The notes under the pieces are model-generated. The model did no database searches and had not been told where the DNA came from. It worked only from the letters and a program-made list of their open reading frames with translations. A DNA stretch of 48,241 bases from positions 1 to 48,241 of the IMG/VR virus record IMGVR_UViG_3300028829_003582, one strand, 5' to 3'. The position numbers and the translations under genes were made by a program. Position 1 is the first letter of the stretch; every line of letters begins with the position of its first letter. The stretch is from a virus. This document shows positions 5,601-12,692 of the stretch, piece after piece.

Positions 5601-7994
5601 TCAGGTCCAGCCAGCCGTGGAGATCCGCTGGATAGCCCGCCGTTGTGGACGCTGGTCAACACCAAAAGCCGTGGCTGTCGTGTGCAGAGCTGCGTATTGA
5701 TGGGCGTCACTCAAGTGAGAGTACTCGTTCTTCTCCGGTTTGTCATCCATGTCCCCCGCCTTGCGGAGTTTGTACCGGTAACCGTTGGTCAATGCCTTGA
5801 TCAGTGTACGGCAGCTGGGGTCGATCAGATGCCGCGCCCCGCCGTCGATCTGACCGCCCAGCAGTTCCTCGACCGCCGCGATCCTCGCTGCAATGTTATT
5901 CGTCCGGGCCGGCATAACCTGATACCCGGCCTTCTTGATCACCTCGAACACGGATCGCTCGTCCGTCTGTGCCCGCTGCGCCCCCGCCGGGTCACCGATG
6001 ATGATCACCGGGTGGCCAGGGAAGCGCTGCTTGAGCAACGGAGTGAGCTTCTCAGCGAGGAAACGCGTAATCCCCATGTTGGATGAGGTCAGCTCCGCAA
6101 ACGTCAGGAACCGGCCTCGTGGATCCAGCTGGCTTATGGTACAGGCCGGCGTCAGCCCGAAGTCCATGCCGATGATCAGCGGGTGGTTCACACTGATGTA
6201 CGGGGTAAGGGTAGACTTACTGACGTGGAAGTCCCGACTGAACGTGGGGAACACCGGTTTACCTGACAGGGATTTGCCGAACTCCGACCGCACGTACACG
6301 TCGATCCATTCGTCGGACTTACCCTTCATCAGGTTCTCGTAGTAGTCGTCTGGCAGGTACTGCAGCCAGTCAGCGTCGGGACTCAGTCCGGAGGGCTGGA
6401 TGAAGATCGCCGCGTTCTCCGGTGGGCTGGTCATCAACTCTTCCCAGAACGACTCCGCATCGGGCGGGTTGGTCGCCCCCCACACCTTGAATATCGGTTT
6501 GCCGTTGTCATCACAGCAACCCACACCGTTCATCGACTTGTCGGGGTAACGCCCCAGGCGCCCGGTCAGCGCCTCGAAGATGTCACGGTGGATCTCTCGA
6601 TACTCGTCCATCACACCAAACGAGAGCTGCAGGGAGAGGAGTCGACGCACGTCGTTGGCGTCGTCCAGACCACGGAACAGCACCTCGCACTCCACGTCGT
6701 TGAACCGGAGCATGAACTTGCGGTTGGTACGCTCGAAGTGCCCGGCCTGGCCATCAGGGAACCACTTGAAGAAGTCAGGCAGGAAGGCGTCCGTCAGCAT
6801 CTGGTTCGTGTTTCGGATCACGGCACAGCGGGACCGGCGTATCCCGTCCGGGCATGCCGCCACGCGCGACGCCTCGTAGGCGATCTTGATGATCGACGCC
6901 GTTGTCTTGGTGCTGTTGCCTGTGATGAACACGCAGTTGTTGTGGCGCAGGATCAGGTAGCTGCTGGGCACCTCGAAGCAGTATTTGTGCCCATCGGTGG
7001 TCGGCACCAGGGTGATGTTGCTGCTCTGGCTGCCATCTTTCCGACGCCCCGCGATGCCGATGTGGTCGGCCTTGCGCGCGGATACGAGCACCTGCCACAC
7101 GAGCCCCGTGTGGTTGAGTGATGTTTTGTAGCCACAGGTCACGAATGCGTACTGTACGAAGTCAGCCGAGGCCTTGTCTGTGGTGCGATAGACGCCCAGC
7201 CCCTTGGCTGTGTGCCCGCCGTCCCAGTGGGTAACCTCGTCACAGATGATCTGCAGCTGTCCGGCAGATGCCTGCCACCATTCAGGGCCGAACACCTTGT
7301 CGCGGTTGGGGATCGTGAAGTAGAACCGAGTGTAGCCCGGTGCTGCCCGGTGCTCAGTGTATGCCACCTGCGCGTTGTCCAGCAGCATCTTCAGGCGGGC
7401 TTTTTTGCGGGCTTTCTTCAGGTTCATCGTGACCGCCTTGCGCCCGGCCGGGGCGTACCCGTCGGCCTGTACGGCAACCGCGAGTCGCAGCTGGTGCTCG
7501 TCAAGCGGCAGCCCCATTGTGCGTGGGGCTGCGAATGTCACCGGGATGCGGATCATGTCAGCACCGTTCCGCCAATGCCACTGTGCGACCTCCAGAGCGG
7601 TCTTCTCGCGGACTTTGTCCCCTTTCCTGCGTAACCGGTAGACCACGCGGTGCTCGGCGCTGAGGACCTGTGAGAGCCCTTCTCGGTGGTGGAAGTGCAG
7701 GAGCTGCTCGCAGGGGGCCTTGATGTAGCACGTAGGTGTGACGAACTCGGCCTGGCCTGTGGTGGCATTCCACTGGGCGATCTGCGGGTGTGCGTCCGCT
7801 GAGTACGCTGCGATCGGCACCCAACCGTGGGGGGTCAGGAACTCAGTCTCACCCGACACGCAGCCAACGGGACCCGACACCAGGTTGATGAACTCATCCG
7901 AGGTCAGGTACCCCACCAACGACCCAGGCGGCGTATATTCGCGCGCCTCCACGGTCGCCGTCTTGGCGCCGATCATTCCGCGCAGGTCAGCCAT
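5601..7994 (-). CDS. terL: Terminase large subunit precursor containing an intein
   Basis: 797-residue precursor from ATG 7992-7994, overlapping the TerS stop. The terminase sequence is split after GPVG (residue 44) by a 316-residue intein and resumes with STKTT, restoring a Walker-A-like GPVGSTKT. Downstream are a Walker-B-like segment (FGVMDEYREIH), the motif GATNPPD, and the RNase H-like nuclease acidic residues in IIGMDFG and IIIGDPAG, ending LSDAHQYAAL. After splicing the enzyme would be about 481 residues, normal for TerL. It packages DNA into the procapsid through the portal. Confidence 0.9.
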   Translation of the reverse strand: MADLRGMIGAKTATVEAREYTPPGSLVGYLTSDEFINLVSGPVGCVSGETEFLTPHGWVPIAAYSADAHPQIAQWNATTGQAEFVTPTCYIKAPCEQLLHFHHREGLSQVLSAEHRVVYRLRRKGDKVREKTALEVAQWHWRNGADMIRIPVTFAAPRTMGLPLDEHQLRLAVAVQADGYAPAGRKAVTMNLKKARKKARLKMLLDNAQVAYTEHRAAPGYTRFYFTIPNRDKVFGPEWWQASAGQLQIICDEVTHWDGGHTAKGLGVYRTTDKASADFVQYAFVTCGYKTSLNHTGLVWQVLVSARKADHIGIAGRRKDGSQSSNITLVPTTDGHKYCFEVPSSYLILRHNNCVFITGNSTKTTASIIKIAYEASRVAACPDGIRRSRCAVIRNTNQMLTDAFLPDFFKWFPDGQAGHFERTNRKFMLRFNDVECEVLFRGLDDANDVRRLLSLQLSFGVMDEYREIHRDIFEALTGRLGRYPDKSMNGVGCCDDNGKPIFKVWGATNPPDAESFWEELMTSPPENAAIFIQPSGLSPDADWLQYLPDDYYENLMKGKSDEWIDVYVRSEFGKSLSGKPVFPTFSRDFHVSKSTLTPYISVNHPLIIGMDFGLTPACTISQLDPRGRFLTFAELTSSNMGITRFLAEKLTPLLKQRFPGHPVIIIGDPAGAQRAQTDERSVFEVIKKAGYQVMPARTNNIAARIAAVEELLGGQIDGGARHLIDPSCRTLIKALTNGYRYKLRKAGDMDDKPEKNEYSHLSDAHQYAALHTTATAFGVDQRPQRRAIQRISTAGWT
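6915..7862 (-). mobile_element. LAGLIDADG-type intein inserted in the TerL Walker A motif
   Basis: 316 residues, from the Cys codon at 7860-7862 to the terminal Asn codon at 6915-6917; the next extein residue is Ser. N-terminal splicing block CVSGETEFLTPHGW, B-block-like VLSAEHRVVYRL, C-terminal F-block-like KYCFEVPSSYLILRHNN and G-block CVFITGN. Between them are two LAGLIDADG-like motifs (RLAVAVQADG and a second ending VTHWDG) plus a TTDKASADFVQ segment typical of this endonuclease family, so a homing endonuclease looks intact. The block G penultimate residue is Gly rather than the usual His, which may affect asparagine cyclisation. Confidence 0.85.
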
Positions 7995-8472
7995 GCTCAA
8001 GCTCCTCGTAGTCGGTCTCAAGGTCTGACGGGTCCCCGCCAATGGACTGCAGCTGGATGCTGCCACCCCCCGGCAGGTTGATGTTGATAGCGAACTTCGG
8101 ACCACCGGTGTTGAGGCCGGCACCTTTCGGGTTCAGGCGATCACGCCGGCGGGCAATCATCTTGTCCACCTGCTCCACGATCTTCAAGCGTTGGTCGAGC
8201 GTGGTGCGGGCGTTGTGGTAGGACTGCAGTATGGTGGCAATTAGACTGGGCTGGGCCTCCTGCAGCTGCAGCAGCTCCGCGTATTCCGGGGAGTACCCGT
8301 TCTCACTCAGCTCTTTCTCGGCCTGGGCCAGGGCGGATCGGAACGGCAGCGTGTCTTTGATCCGATCGTAGTCCGACGCGCGCATACCGCAGTAAGCCGC
8401 GAGGTCGTACGGATCGCCAAGTTCTGCGGCAATCAGAGAAGGGAGTCGTGGGTCAAAAGGTACTGTATCCAT
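7987..8472 (-). CDS. Terminase small subunit (putative)
   Basis: 161 residues from ATG 8470-8472, overlapping the TerL start (ATGGCTGA). The N-terminal half is helical with an HTH-like segment (LAAYCGMRASDYDRI), followed by a helical oligomerisation-like region and a short beta/acidic tail (INLPGGGSIQLQ…EELEHG). It matches TerS in size, in location immediately upstream of terL, and in this general order. No clear SD precedes the ATG, and a promoter -10 lies only seven bases upstream, so the message may be leaderless. Confidence 0.72.
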   Translation of the reverse strand: MDTVPFDPRLPSLIAAELGDPYDLAAYCGMRASDYDRIKDTLPFRSALAQAEKELSENGYSPEYAELLQLQEAQPSLIATILQSYHNARTTLDQRLKIVEQVDKMIARRRDRLNPKGAGLNTGGPKFAININLPGGGSIQLQSIGGDPSDLETDYEELEHG

Positions 8473-8479
8473 GGCGTGC

Positions 8480-8508
8480 AGTATGGTTGTGGCCGTTTAA
8501 CAGGTCAA
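8480..8508 (-). promoter_or_regulatory. Sigma-70-like promoter with operator half-site before terS
   Basis: On the minus strand, TTGACC (8503-8508), a 17-base spacer and CATACT (8480-8485). The spacer begins with TGTTAA, the same half-site that is repeated in the origin tract and in the small-RNA promoter. With this -10, transcription would start at or next to the ATG at 8472. Confidence 0.5.
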
Positions 8509-8611
8509 GATTTTCGGGGGAAATTTTGTGGGTGAGGTGAGTGGAATGGGGGTAGCGGGTGAGGTGTATAATGATTAACAAGTGGGTATTTTGGGGTGGG
8601 GGCGTTGTGCG

Positions 8612-8623
8612 GGTTACGTAAAA
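8612..8623 (+). repeat. Direct repeat GGTTACGTAAAA, copy 1
   Basis: Twelve bases identical to 8929-8940 in the same orientation, both in the divergent region between the terminase operon and the first rightward gene. The TTACGTAA core is palindromic, so each copy could be a protein-binding site. Confidence 0.5.
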
Positions 8624-8928
8624 AGGGTACCCCCTGCCCCCACCCCCCTGGTCCACCCCCACCCCCTACCCCTCATCACCCTCTGCCCACCAGCCAAGGA
8701 GTTTACCGAACCGCTATTGTGAAGGTAGCGGCTGCTGTCCACGTCCCAGCGCTACCCCTCGATCCCCTCGCTGACGCGCGGCCCTCTTTGGGCGACAGTG
8801 ACGGAGCAAGGGACCCAGATCGAGACTCTGTAGCCTGAGTATAAAAGTCTGCCACTGGCAGCGGCGCTACCACTGAGCGGCTGTGAAAGGCGCACACTAT
8901 CGGGAGATAAAGTGCGCAAGTGTAAGCC

Positions 8929-8940
8929 GGTTACGTAAAA
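8929..8940 (+). repeat. Direct repeat GGTTACGTAAAA, copy 2
   Basis: Second copy of the 12-base repeat at 8612-8623; it lies about 150 bases before the ATG of the first rightward gene. Confidence 0.5.
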
Positions 8941-9015
8941 GCTAAGGCGGCCGCGCGGTGCGTACCCAATGGCACGGGGATAACCGCGCGGTTTATAAAG
9001 TTCGGACATAGCACC

Positions 9016-9039
9016 AAAGCCCCAGCACGACGGGGCTTT
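9016..9039 (+). terminator. Hairpin in the leader of the 9092 gene (weak terminator/attenuator)
   Basis: Perfect 8-bp stem AAAGCCCC / GGGGCTTT with an 8-base loop. Only TTT closes the stem and no longer T-run follows, so it may be a weak terminator, an attenuator, or a 5' stabilising hairpin 52 bases before the next ATG. Confidence 0.4.
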
Positions 9040-9091
9040 CATGGTATGCCTGAGCATGCCCATAACTAAAAATCAAGTTGGAGAATACACC

Positions 9092-9661
9092 ATGGCTATC
9101 ATCAATAACCGCGCGTTCACTGGTAACATCGTTTGGATTCGTGGTCACGCTGAAAAGATGCGTGATCGTTTGGTTTCGTCTGTCGCATTCATGGCGTTCC
9201 ATGCCGCCAAGCACGGCAACAAGGAGCCGCTGCAGAAGTGGCAGGCGCCTGAGACCGGCTTGCCTGGCTGGGTGCGCGACATTGCCAAGAGTATTCCACT
9301 CAAGCGTGACAAGGCCTTTACGGAAGAACAGGCCGAAGAACTGGCCCTGCAGATTGTCATGTTTGCATACGCTGACCGAGAGGAGCGCAACGCGTTGCAG
9401 CGTAAACGTCGCGCTGCAGTGACTAAGGCGGCACCCGAGATTGGCGAAACCGCAAAATCCGTGAAAACCAGCACTGCAAGTGCCAAGCCTTCTGCAGGCA
9501 AGAAGGCCGACGTATCAGCCAGCGCGCCACACGAACTGACCAACGCCTTGTTGATTGGGGGCCAGTCGCACGAATTGACAGCGGCTGAAGCCAAGGCACT
9601 ACTGGCCCACCTGCAGCAGATGCGCAAGCCCGCTCCGAAGCGCGCTCGCAAGGCCAGCTAA
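9092..9661 (+). CDS. Early hypothetical protein, basic C-terminal tail
   Basis: 189 residues from ATG 9092, with a TTGGAGA SD nine bases upstream; an in-frame ATG at 9041 lacks an SD. The N-terminal 110 residues are helical and mixed-charge; a disordered Ala/Lys/Ser-rich linker (about 115-150) is followed by a helical patch and the very basic end KPAPKRARKAS. It is the only rightward gene between the two non-coding tracts and is isolated from the operon that starts at 10466. The composition would suit a nucleic-acid-binding early protein, but no family is recognised. Confidence 0.65.
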   Translation: MAIINNRAFTGNIVWIRGHAEKMRDRLVSSVAFMAFHAAKHGNKEPLQKWQAPETGLPGWVRDIAKSIPLKRDKAFTEEQAEELALQIVMFAYADREERNALQRKRRAAVTKAAPEIGETAKSVKTSTASAKPSAGKKADVSASAPHELTNALLIGGQSHELTAAEAKALLAHLQQMRKPAPKRARKAS

Positions 9662-9675
9662 CCAACCAAACTCTG

Positions 9676-9692
9676 GGGGGCTTAATGCCCCC
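9676..9692 (+). terminator. Hairpin after the 9092 gene
   Basis: Perfect 6-bp stem GGGGGC / GCCCCC with loop TTAAT, 15 bases after the stop. There is no T-run on the plus strand, so termination efficiency is doubtful. Confidence 0.4.
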
Positions 9693-9802
9693 TCTACCTG
9701 TTCACTACGCAACAGGTGTTAACCAGTGTACGTCTCAAGGCTAGGCGTATACCGCTTAACATCTATGCCCGTCTGTTCACCACTTAACAGGTGTTAAGCG
9801 AG

Positions 9803-9892
9803 TTAACACCTGCAGCTATGCAAGGCACCGACCTGTTAAACCGTTTAACACCTGCAGCTATGCAAGGCACCGACCTGTTAAACCGTTTAACA
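9803..9892 (+). repeat. 42-bp tandem direct repeat (two full copies plus start of a third)
   Basis: Units at 9803-9844 and 9845-9886 are identical; TTAACA of a third copy follows at 9887-9892. Each unit runs from TTAACACCTGCAGC to GACCTGTTAAACCGT, so each junction creates a TGTTAAA-CCG-TTTAACA inverted repeat. Confidence 0.85.
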
Positions 9893-9985
9893 ACTGGACA
9901 GGATCGACCTGTTAAACTGGACAGACGTTCGTATATTAGTGTCCAGTAACATAACGCAGCCATGCGGCCTGCAGAGGAGCAGTTG

Positions 9986-10026
9986 TTTAAACTGGACAGA
10001 AGGCAGGATGCTCTGTCCAGTTTAAA
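9986..10026. repeat. Perfect 14-bp inverted repeat combining both motif families
   Basis: TTTAAACTGGACAG at 9986-9999 is the exact reverse complement of 10013-10026, separated by 13 bases. Each arm carries one CTGTCCAG-type octamer joined to an AT-rich TTTAAA, just left of the AT-rich tract. Confidence 0.75.
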
Positions 10027-10408
10027 AATGCAGTAAGTGTTTGTTTCTATTATATTATTTAATAAATATAATATAACTGGACAACTGGACAGAGAATTAT
10101 AGCCGCCACACGCGCGCGCGCGACTCAGGTGCTAAGTGTTTAACGCTGCATGCAAGGTGTTAAGCCGCTTAACAGGTCACATGCCGCATAATTTTTTCTC
10201 TCTATATTATTTTTTTCTGTCCAGTTGCCCCCAAAAACGGCTCAAACCCAGCAACCACGCGGCCTAGAAACTGGACAGAGGTCTGTCCATTTAACACCTT
10301 TTCTGTCCAGTTGCCCCCATCTCTGTCCAGTTGCTCTGTCCAGTTGGCCCCCACATGCTAATTGGTTAACAACGGGCACCCCTGTCCACATCCGCCGCAC
10401 CCGCTAAC

Positions 10409-10461
10409 CATTGAACAGTCATTGCAGGTGTTAATCATTGAACAACCATTGCGAGGTGTCA
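10409..10461 (+). repeat. Imperfect 27-bp direct repeat before the early operon
   Basis: CATTGAACA followed by CATTGC and AGGTGT recurs with a 27-base offset (10409 and 10436). The second copy supplies the GAGG used as SD by the 10466 gene, and the first contains one TGTTAA half-site. Confidence 0.5.
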
Positions 10462-10465
10462 CATA

Positions 10466-10633
10466 GTGAACAAGTACAGCGACCCGAACGGCGACGGCTG
10501 CCTGAAGATCGTCGTGATCAGTTGTATACTGCTTATCATCGCCATATTCCTTGCCATGGTCGAATGGCAGGATCACATTAACGAAAAAGTGGGGTATAAC
10601 GTATGCCAGGCACACCCGAAGTCATGCCAGTAG
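10466..10633 (+). CDS. Small single-pass membrane protein (55 aa)
   Basis: GTG start at 10466 with GAGG ten bases upstream. A polar N-terminus (NKYSDPNGDG) precedes one clear membrane helix (IVVISCILLIIAIFLAMV, about residues 15-32) and a polar tail with two cysteines. It overlaps the next gene by 31 bases. It is the first gene of the rightward operon after the origin-like tract. Early position and size resemble phage superinfection-exclusion or host-takeover membrane peptides, but nothing specific is recognised. Confidence 0.55.
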   Translation: MNKYSDPNGDGCLKIVVISCILLIIAIFLAMVEWQDHINEKVGYNVCQAHPKSCQ

Positions 10634-10911
10634 CCACCGACCACACAGCCGACCATCTGGGACCCGCGCCGATCTGGGACCAGATCCACTCGTGCATTAA
10701 ACAAAACAAGCCCGCGCAGGCATGGTGGCGGATCTATATCCGGCGGTGCCTGAGCCCCGGCCACGTCGACAAACCCTGGCCGCACGAATCCATGACCAAT
10801 GAGGAGGCGGCTGCGTTGGTCAATGCCGCTATGAAGAACCAGATAGACACGCGGTACACGCTACCGTCACGCGACGGCGACGGCACCCCCACAACAGGAG
10901 AAAAGCCATGA
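10603..10911 (+). CDS. Early hypothetical protein (102 aa)
   Basis: Starts at ATG 10603 with GTGGGG as SD. The soluble protein contains a Trp/Arg-rich central part (AWWRIYIRRCLSPGH) and ends with a disordered Gly/Thr tail. Its stop overlaps the next ATG as ATGA (10908), so translation is probably coupled. No family recognised. Confidence 0.55.
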   Translation: MPGTPEVMPVATDHTADHLGPAPIWDQIHSCIKQNKPAQAWWRIYIRRCLSPGHVDKPWPHESMTNEEAAALVNAAMKNQIDTRYTLPSRDGDGTPTTGEKP

Positions 10912-11132
10912 CTCACATTAAGCGAGACCCAAAACTCAACGGGCGCCTGCCTGCAGGCGACATGACCAAGCTGGAGGCCATAGCGACCCAGCTGCTGGCG
11001 GCCCGTACTGCCCAACCAATCGAAGACCCGCTGCACGACTCATCATGGAGTCGAGCGTGTGACGCGGTGGCCGACGCCCACGAGTTGCTCAAGGCATTGG
11101 CAGAACACAACAACCAAGGAGAACAGCCATGA
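10908..11132 (+). CDS. Early hypothetical protein (74 aa)
   Basis: Starts at ATG 10908 with AGGAG SD and is stop-start coupled on both sides (ATGA at 10908 and 11129). Small, mostly helical, acidic toward the end (ADAHELLKALAEHNN). No motif recognised. Confidence 0.6.
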   Translation: MTHIKRDPKLNGRLPAGDMTKLEAIATQLLAARTAQPIEDPLHDSSWSRACDAVADAHELLKALAEHNNQGEQP

Positions 11133-11986
11133 AATTCGGACAGACGCTGCCAGCAAAAACAATCGCACAACTCGGACGCGTACCGGAGTACCCGGAGAAT
11201 CGACAGCACCTGCAGGTTCGTGGGTGGAGGGGGCGCAGCGAGGCGCTGGCATTCCCGCCCGACTCGGTCAACGGCCAGAGAATCCGCCGTGCCTCATCAT
11301 TCAACGACATGCTGTGCAGGATGACCGAGTGGGAGTCCTCACGGGCAGGGAACACTATGGTATATGTCGATCGAGAGGCGTCGGACGGGCCGGACATCGT
11401 AGGGTACTCATACAACGAGCCGGTGGTGCTGTACTGGCGAGGCACCACCCCGCAAACTGATCTGGCAGTCATCACCACACACGATTTCAGCGCCACGACC
11501 CGCCGCCACACCAACGAGATCTTGTATGCGGTCAGGGAGCGCTTGATGACGGGGGCCAACGACATCGTGTTCACCAACCACAACGCAGCGACGCAGGACC
11601 CGCCACAGGGGGACTTGGGCAAGGTCTGCGGGTATTGGCCGAAGCGGTTTGGCAACCAGCAGGTACCTAACATTCTGCGGGTGCCGTTGGCCCTGAGCAC
11701 CAACAACATGGTCGACCAGATCCCCGAGCTATGGGAGCTGGCGCGACTGGAGCTGACACAGGCTCAACGGGCACGGGAGTACTTCCCGCTGCGCTTGGAG
11801 TGGTACCAGCGCCACGTAACCACCCTATATGTCCTGTCCTATTGGTTCGGGGTGCCGGTGCCGGCGGTCATGCCATACCAGATGCTGGACCATGATGAGC
11901 AGGCGAAACTGTTGGCACGGGCAGTGAAGCTGCGACTGCAGGGCATCATCAGCGGCGACACCCTGGCCGCCCTGCAGAACCTATAA
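11129..11986 (+). CDS. Hypothetical protein upstream of the MoxR module (285 aa)
   Basis: ATG at 11129 with a GGAG SD, coupled to the preceding gene. Soluble, alternating beta and helical segments, no signal or membrane segment. Local strings such as YVDREASDGPDIVGYSYN and the aromatic-rich YVLSYWFGVPVPAVMPY are distinctive but not recognised. It is followed 25 bases later by another unknown gene and then the AAA+ ATPase gene, so it may belong to that functional unit. Function unknown. Confidence 0.65.
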   Translation: MKFGQTLPAKTIAQLGRVPEYPENRQHLQVRGWRGRSEALAFPPDSVNGQRIRRASSFNDMLCRMTEWESSRAGNTMVYVDREASDGPDIVGYSYNEPVVLYWRGTTPQTDLAVITTHDFSATTRRHTNEILYAVRERLMTGANDIVFTNHNAATQDPPQGDLGKVCGYWPKRFGNQQVPNILRVPLALSTNNMVDQIPELWELARLELTQAQRAREYFPLRLEWYQRHVTTLYVLSYWFGVPVPAVMPYQMLDHDEQAKLLARAVKLRLQGIISGDTLAALQNL

Positions 11987-12011
11987 CAACGCAAGACATT
12001 GGAGACTTACC

Positions 12012-12641
12012 ATGAGCTGGAACATACCAGATAAAATCGTCGGCATGCTGCAGCATGTCGAGTTTACAGTCGACCCGCACACTCTCGGTGATCGGGAGGC
12101 GAAGAACCTCCAGCGCTGGGCTGATAGCGGCGTCATCACGGCACGGGCGACCCGCACATCATTGCTTGCACGAGCCGTGCGAGTCGCCGAAGGTCTGCCG
12201 GTGGTGCGTGTCCTGTATGGCATGGGATCGTGCCGAATAATGCCCGGGGGGGCGGCGGTTGACGAGTATTCGCTTTGCATTGAAGTCTACACGGGCAACG
12301 ACCCCCATGCGGTGGAGCTTGTCGTTGAGCTGGTCAAGCAGCAGTACGTGGCACTGCAGATACGCAAGCCAGCACCCCCAGACGCAGGCGACATGTCGAC
12401 TGGGGGGGCGCGCCAGTGTCCACACCACGAGTGGCTGGCCAACCGGTTACAGCAAGGGATTGTGTCGCTGGCCATACCGAATAAGCATGTGTTCCTGACG
12501 CTCCCATACATGGAGCGGAAGGCGTTTATCAAGTGGGCGAAGGAAACATTAAAGCTACCGCCCCGGGCAGAGGATGCCCAACGACTTGACCAGATGTTCT
12601 TTATCAACATGCACCGTGACGAAGCGGTGCGCCTGTTCTAA
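12012..12641 (+). CDS. Hypothetical protein upstream of the MoxR module (209 aa)
   Basis: ATG 12012 with SD TTGGAGACT, which is exactly complementary to nine bases of the proposed small RNA at about 18237-18357. N-terminal half helical with basic residues (RATRTSLLARAVRVAE), a His/Cys pair (CPHHEW) near residue 137, and a helical end. No known family. It sits between an unknown protein and the AAA+ ATPase gene. Confidence 0.65.
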   Translation: MSWNIPDKIVGMLQHVEFTVDPHTLGDREAKNLQRWADSGVITARATRTSLLARAVRVAEGLPVVRVLYGMGSCRIMPGGAAVDEYSLCIEVYTGNDPHAVELVVELVKQQYVALQIRKPAPPDAGDMSTGGARQCPHHEWLANRLQQGIVSLAIPNKHVFLTLPYMERKAFIKWAKETLKLPPRAEDAQRLDQMFFINMHRDEAVRLF

Positions 12642-12692
12642 CTGCAACACAACCACCAATGACAGGGGCACAGACCCCACTGGAGAACTACC

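Larger units (their letters stand above)
8509..9091. other. Divergent intergenic region with G/C strand-switch tract
   Basis: No convincing gene. From about 8515 to 8613 the plus strand is G-rich with several runs of three to five G; from about 8626 to 8695 it is C-rich, so the minus strand there carries closely spaced G4-G6 runs with G-quadruplex potential. The tract contains an inverted pair (8593-8602 with 8656-8665), a TATAAT hexamer at 8567-8572 followed by TTAACA at 8575, a 12-base direct repeat GGTTACGTAAAA at 8612-8623 and 8929-8940, and a palindrome AACCGCGCGGTT at 8982-8993. TATAAA-type hexamers occur at 8840 and 8994 but with poor -35 sequences. Confidence 0.5.
9693..10465. other. 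Repeat-rich non-coding tract, candidate replication origin / control region
   Basis: About 770 bases with no credible gene. It holds two 42-bp tandem repeats; ten exact CTGTCCAG octamers in both orientations (9894, 9917, 9992, 10013, 10085, 10217, 10271, 10303, 10323, 10336); about fifteen TTAACA/TGTTAA hexamers between 9717 and 10434; a perfect 14-bp inverted repeat (9986-9999 with 10013-10026); AT-rich tracts at about 10041-10076 and 10187-10216; and an alternating CG run near 10111. Repeated protein-binding sites next to AT-rich DNA are the layout of iteron-type origins. This is inference from pattern. Confidence 0.55.

Noticed and set aside
5516-5710. N-terminal extension of the membrane protein into terL
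   Set aside because: It overlaps the end of terL and lacks an SD; ATG 5513-5515 has a strong GGAGAG SD and gives a membrane-protein start.
7995-8123. N-terminal extension of TerL into terS
   Set aside because: Low-complexity Ser/Thr shadow of terS; the ATG at 7992-7994 overlaps the terS stop in the usual coupled way.
9803-9892. CRISPR-like repeats
   Set aside because: The repeats are directly tandem with no unique spacers and only two copies; no cas1/cas2 or leader. The Cas4-like nuclease is a stand-alone phage enzyme.
10111-10121. Alternating CG run as a Z-DNA element
   Set aside because: Too short (about 11 bases) to claim; noted only as part of the origin-like tract.
10225-10407. Open frame in the repeat tract
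   Set aside because: Made of CTGTCCAG repeats and neighbouring bases, without SD, codon bias or protein-like sequence.
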